DNA of 64,000 nucleotides from Psilocybe azurescens (taxonomy: Eukaryota; Basidiomycota; Agaricomycetes; Agaricales; Agrocybaceae). Of this stretch, positions 62,959-64,000 are shown in pieces. Within the stretch, counting starts at the first letter, position 1, and each line of letters starts with the position of its first letter. The DNA lies in the NCBI GenBank assembly GCA_023853785.1, contig JAJIRX010000670.1:27159-91158 (forward strand). Direction: 5' to 3'. Position numbers and translations under genes: made by a program. The notes beneath the pieces were generated by a model. The model was not told the DNA's origin and did no database searches. It worked only from the letters and a program-made list of their open reading frames with translations.

Positions 62959-64000
62959 TGAACTACCAACTCCATTCTCAGGATTACTATGATCCCTCCC
63001 TAGAGCTCGACTTCACCCAGCCCTGGTCCCCAGACAACAAGAAACACGGTCAGATCCCGCGTGCTGCCTCGTACTATCCTGCCTCCCAGTCCGCCGTATA
63101 TGACCTCACAGACGACGACTGGCATCGCTACGCCCACCCAGTCCCCCACTACACAGACTCCTCTCCTCCGAGGATCAAGCAGGAGGATCTCTATTCAGAC
63201 GCGAGCATCAGATACGACCAGCCTCTGTCCCAGTCCCAGCCTCTGTCTCAGCCCCAGCCCCAGACTCAGTCCCAGCCTCAGACCCAGTCCCGGTCCCAGT
63301 CCCAGTCCCAGTCGTTCCAACCTCTGTTGTCTCCACTCCAGACCCACCATGCTATTTCCCATCCTACGCCCTACTATTCCCCGTCCTTCCACCATCAGCC
63401 CCAGAACCACATCCACCATCTCTCAACATCCTCCTTCCAGCCCTTCGGTGGTACCATTCATCCCTCCGAGCTATCCCCAGTCACAGACTCGTGTCCCTCT
63501 GTCTCCCCTCTTTCCGCGTACACTGATATCTCCGCCGTCGTCACTGTCGGCCATGACTCCCATTTCGTCTGTCAACCACAGCACACCATTGATCTCAAGT
63601 CCTGGAACGACGACCGCAGGAGCTCCCTCACCAGTACCGCCAGCCTGGACAGCGACCTCAGCTCCCATTCACACCACTCCCACCACATGGTCGGCCTCGA
63701 CATGAACATGGACTCGATGGATGGGATGGCCTTGGGAATGCCCGGTGTCGTCGTCGGTGGGATGCCGATTGACATGAATGGCTCTGTGACGGAGGTCTGT
63801 GTCCCGGAGGAAGACGTCGGTGGTGAAGAAGACGCGGAAGGCGATGACGACTGGGACCATGCCCATGCCCAGGATTCCCAGCAGGCTCAATACCAGCAGC
63901 AGGCTCAGCAGGTGGAGTACAGTGTTGAGGTGGGAGAGGGCGAGACGGAGAGAGACGGTGAGGGGGAGGACGAGATCGAACTTCACATTCCGGCCGACAA
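62959..64000 (+). CDS. Gln/Ser/His-rich probable transcriptional regulator, 3' end beyond window
   Basis: From the ATG at 62959 the frame stays open for 347 codons to the window edge. It opens MNYQLHSQDYYDPSLELDFT, then PWSPDNKK, AVYDLTDDDW and PPRIKQEDLYSD, where IKQE fits a SUMO-acceptor consensus. A Gln-Ser/Pro repeat follows (PLSQPQPQTQSQPQTQSRSQ), then His-rich and Ser-rich segments (HHSHHM), a Met/Gly-rich stretch and an acidic tail (EEDVGGEEDAEGDDDWDH, QQAQYQQQAQQ). Such low-complexity N-termini are typical of fungal transcription factors whose DNA-binding domain lies further on. No DNA-binding domain is visible yet. Codon use is C/G-ending, unlike the AT-rich flank, which supports a real gene. 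Confidence 0.75.

Overview
The window looks like nuclear DNA of a filamentous basidiomycete, most likely an Agaricomycete. Almost every recognisable gene is cut by short GT..AG introns of about 43-65 bases. The protein families also fit: a polyporopepsin-like aspartic protease, many-exon ABCC transporter, F-box families, and a tomosyn/Lgl protein with a C-terminal R-SNARE-like tail. No rRNA gene, convincing tRNA gene or CRISPR array is visible.

The first 45 kb is gene-dense and mostly housekeeping. In order it holds: a secreted Thr-rich repeat protein cut by the left edge (1-1586, minus); a mitochondrial aspartate/glutamate carrier with EF-hands (2121-5398, minus); tRNA m1G37 methyltransferase TRM5 (5785-7508, minus); two tandem decayed F-box-like genes (7962-10955, plus); a TatD-family hydrolase (11519-13091, plus); Golgi SNARE GOS1 (13169-14130, minus); an NTF2-like protein (15218-15956, plus); an Lgl/tomosyn WD40 protein (16211-20293, minus); a very long coiled-coil protein (20719-25541, minus); an ARMT1/DUF89 phosphatase (26947-28868, plus); an aspartic protease (31323-33073, plus) with a broken copy of its 3' end downstream; an RNF126-like RING E3 ligase (34045-35869, minus); an ABCC transporter (about 37033-42768, plus); and an intact F-box protein (43237-45000, minus). 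GOS1 and the tomosyn-like gene both act in vesicle fusion and lie 2 kb apart.

From 45 to 63 kb the sequence is gene-poor. It opens with a 1.76 kb element (46022-47778) that I infer is a DNA transposon. It has 30-bp imperfect terminal inverted repeats, a CACTA-like left end, GTAA direct repeats on both flanks, opposed subterminal motifs and a GC-rich interior with coding-like sequence. The rest is AT-rich with short relic-like ORFs, one imperfect tandem duplication and a tRNA-like promoter remnant. At the right edge, a long Gln/Ser/His-rich frame (62959-64000) begins a probable transcriptional regulator that continues past the window.

A recurring oddity cuts across the annotation. Several conserved genes (secreted repeat protein, ARMT1, aspartic protease, ABC transporter, F-box copy 2) read correctly except for isolated one-base gains or losses, mostly in homopolymers. 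I think uncorrected sequencing indels are more likely than wholesale pseudogenisation, but the sequence alone cannot decide. Exon boundaries given here were read by eye.
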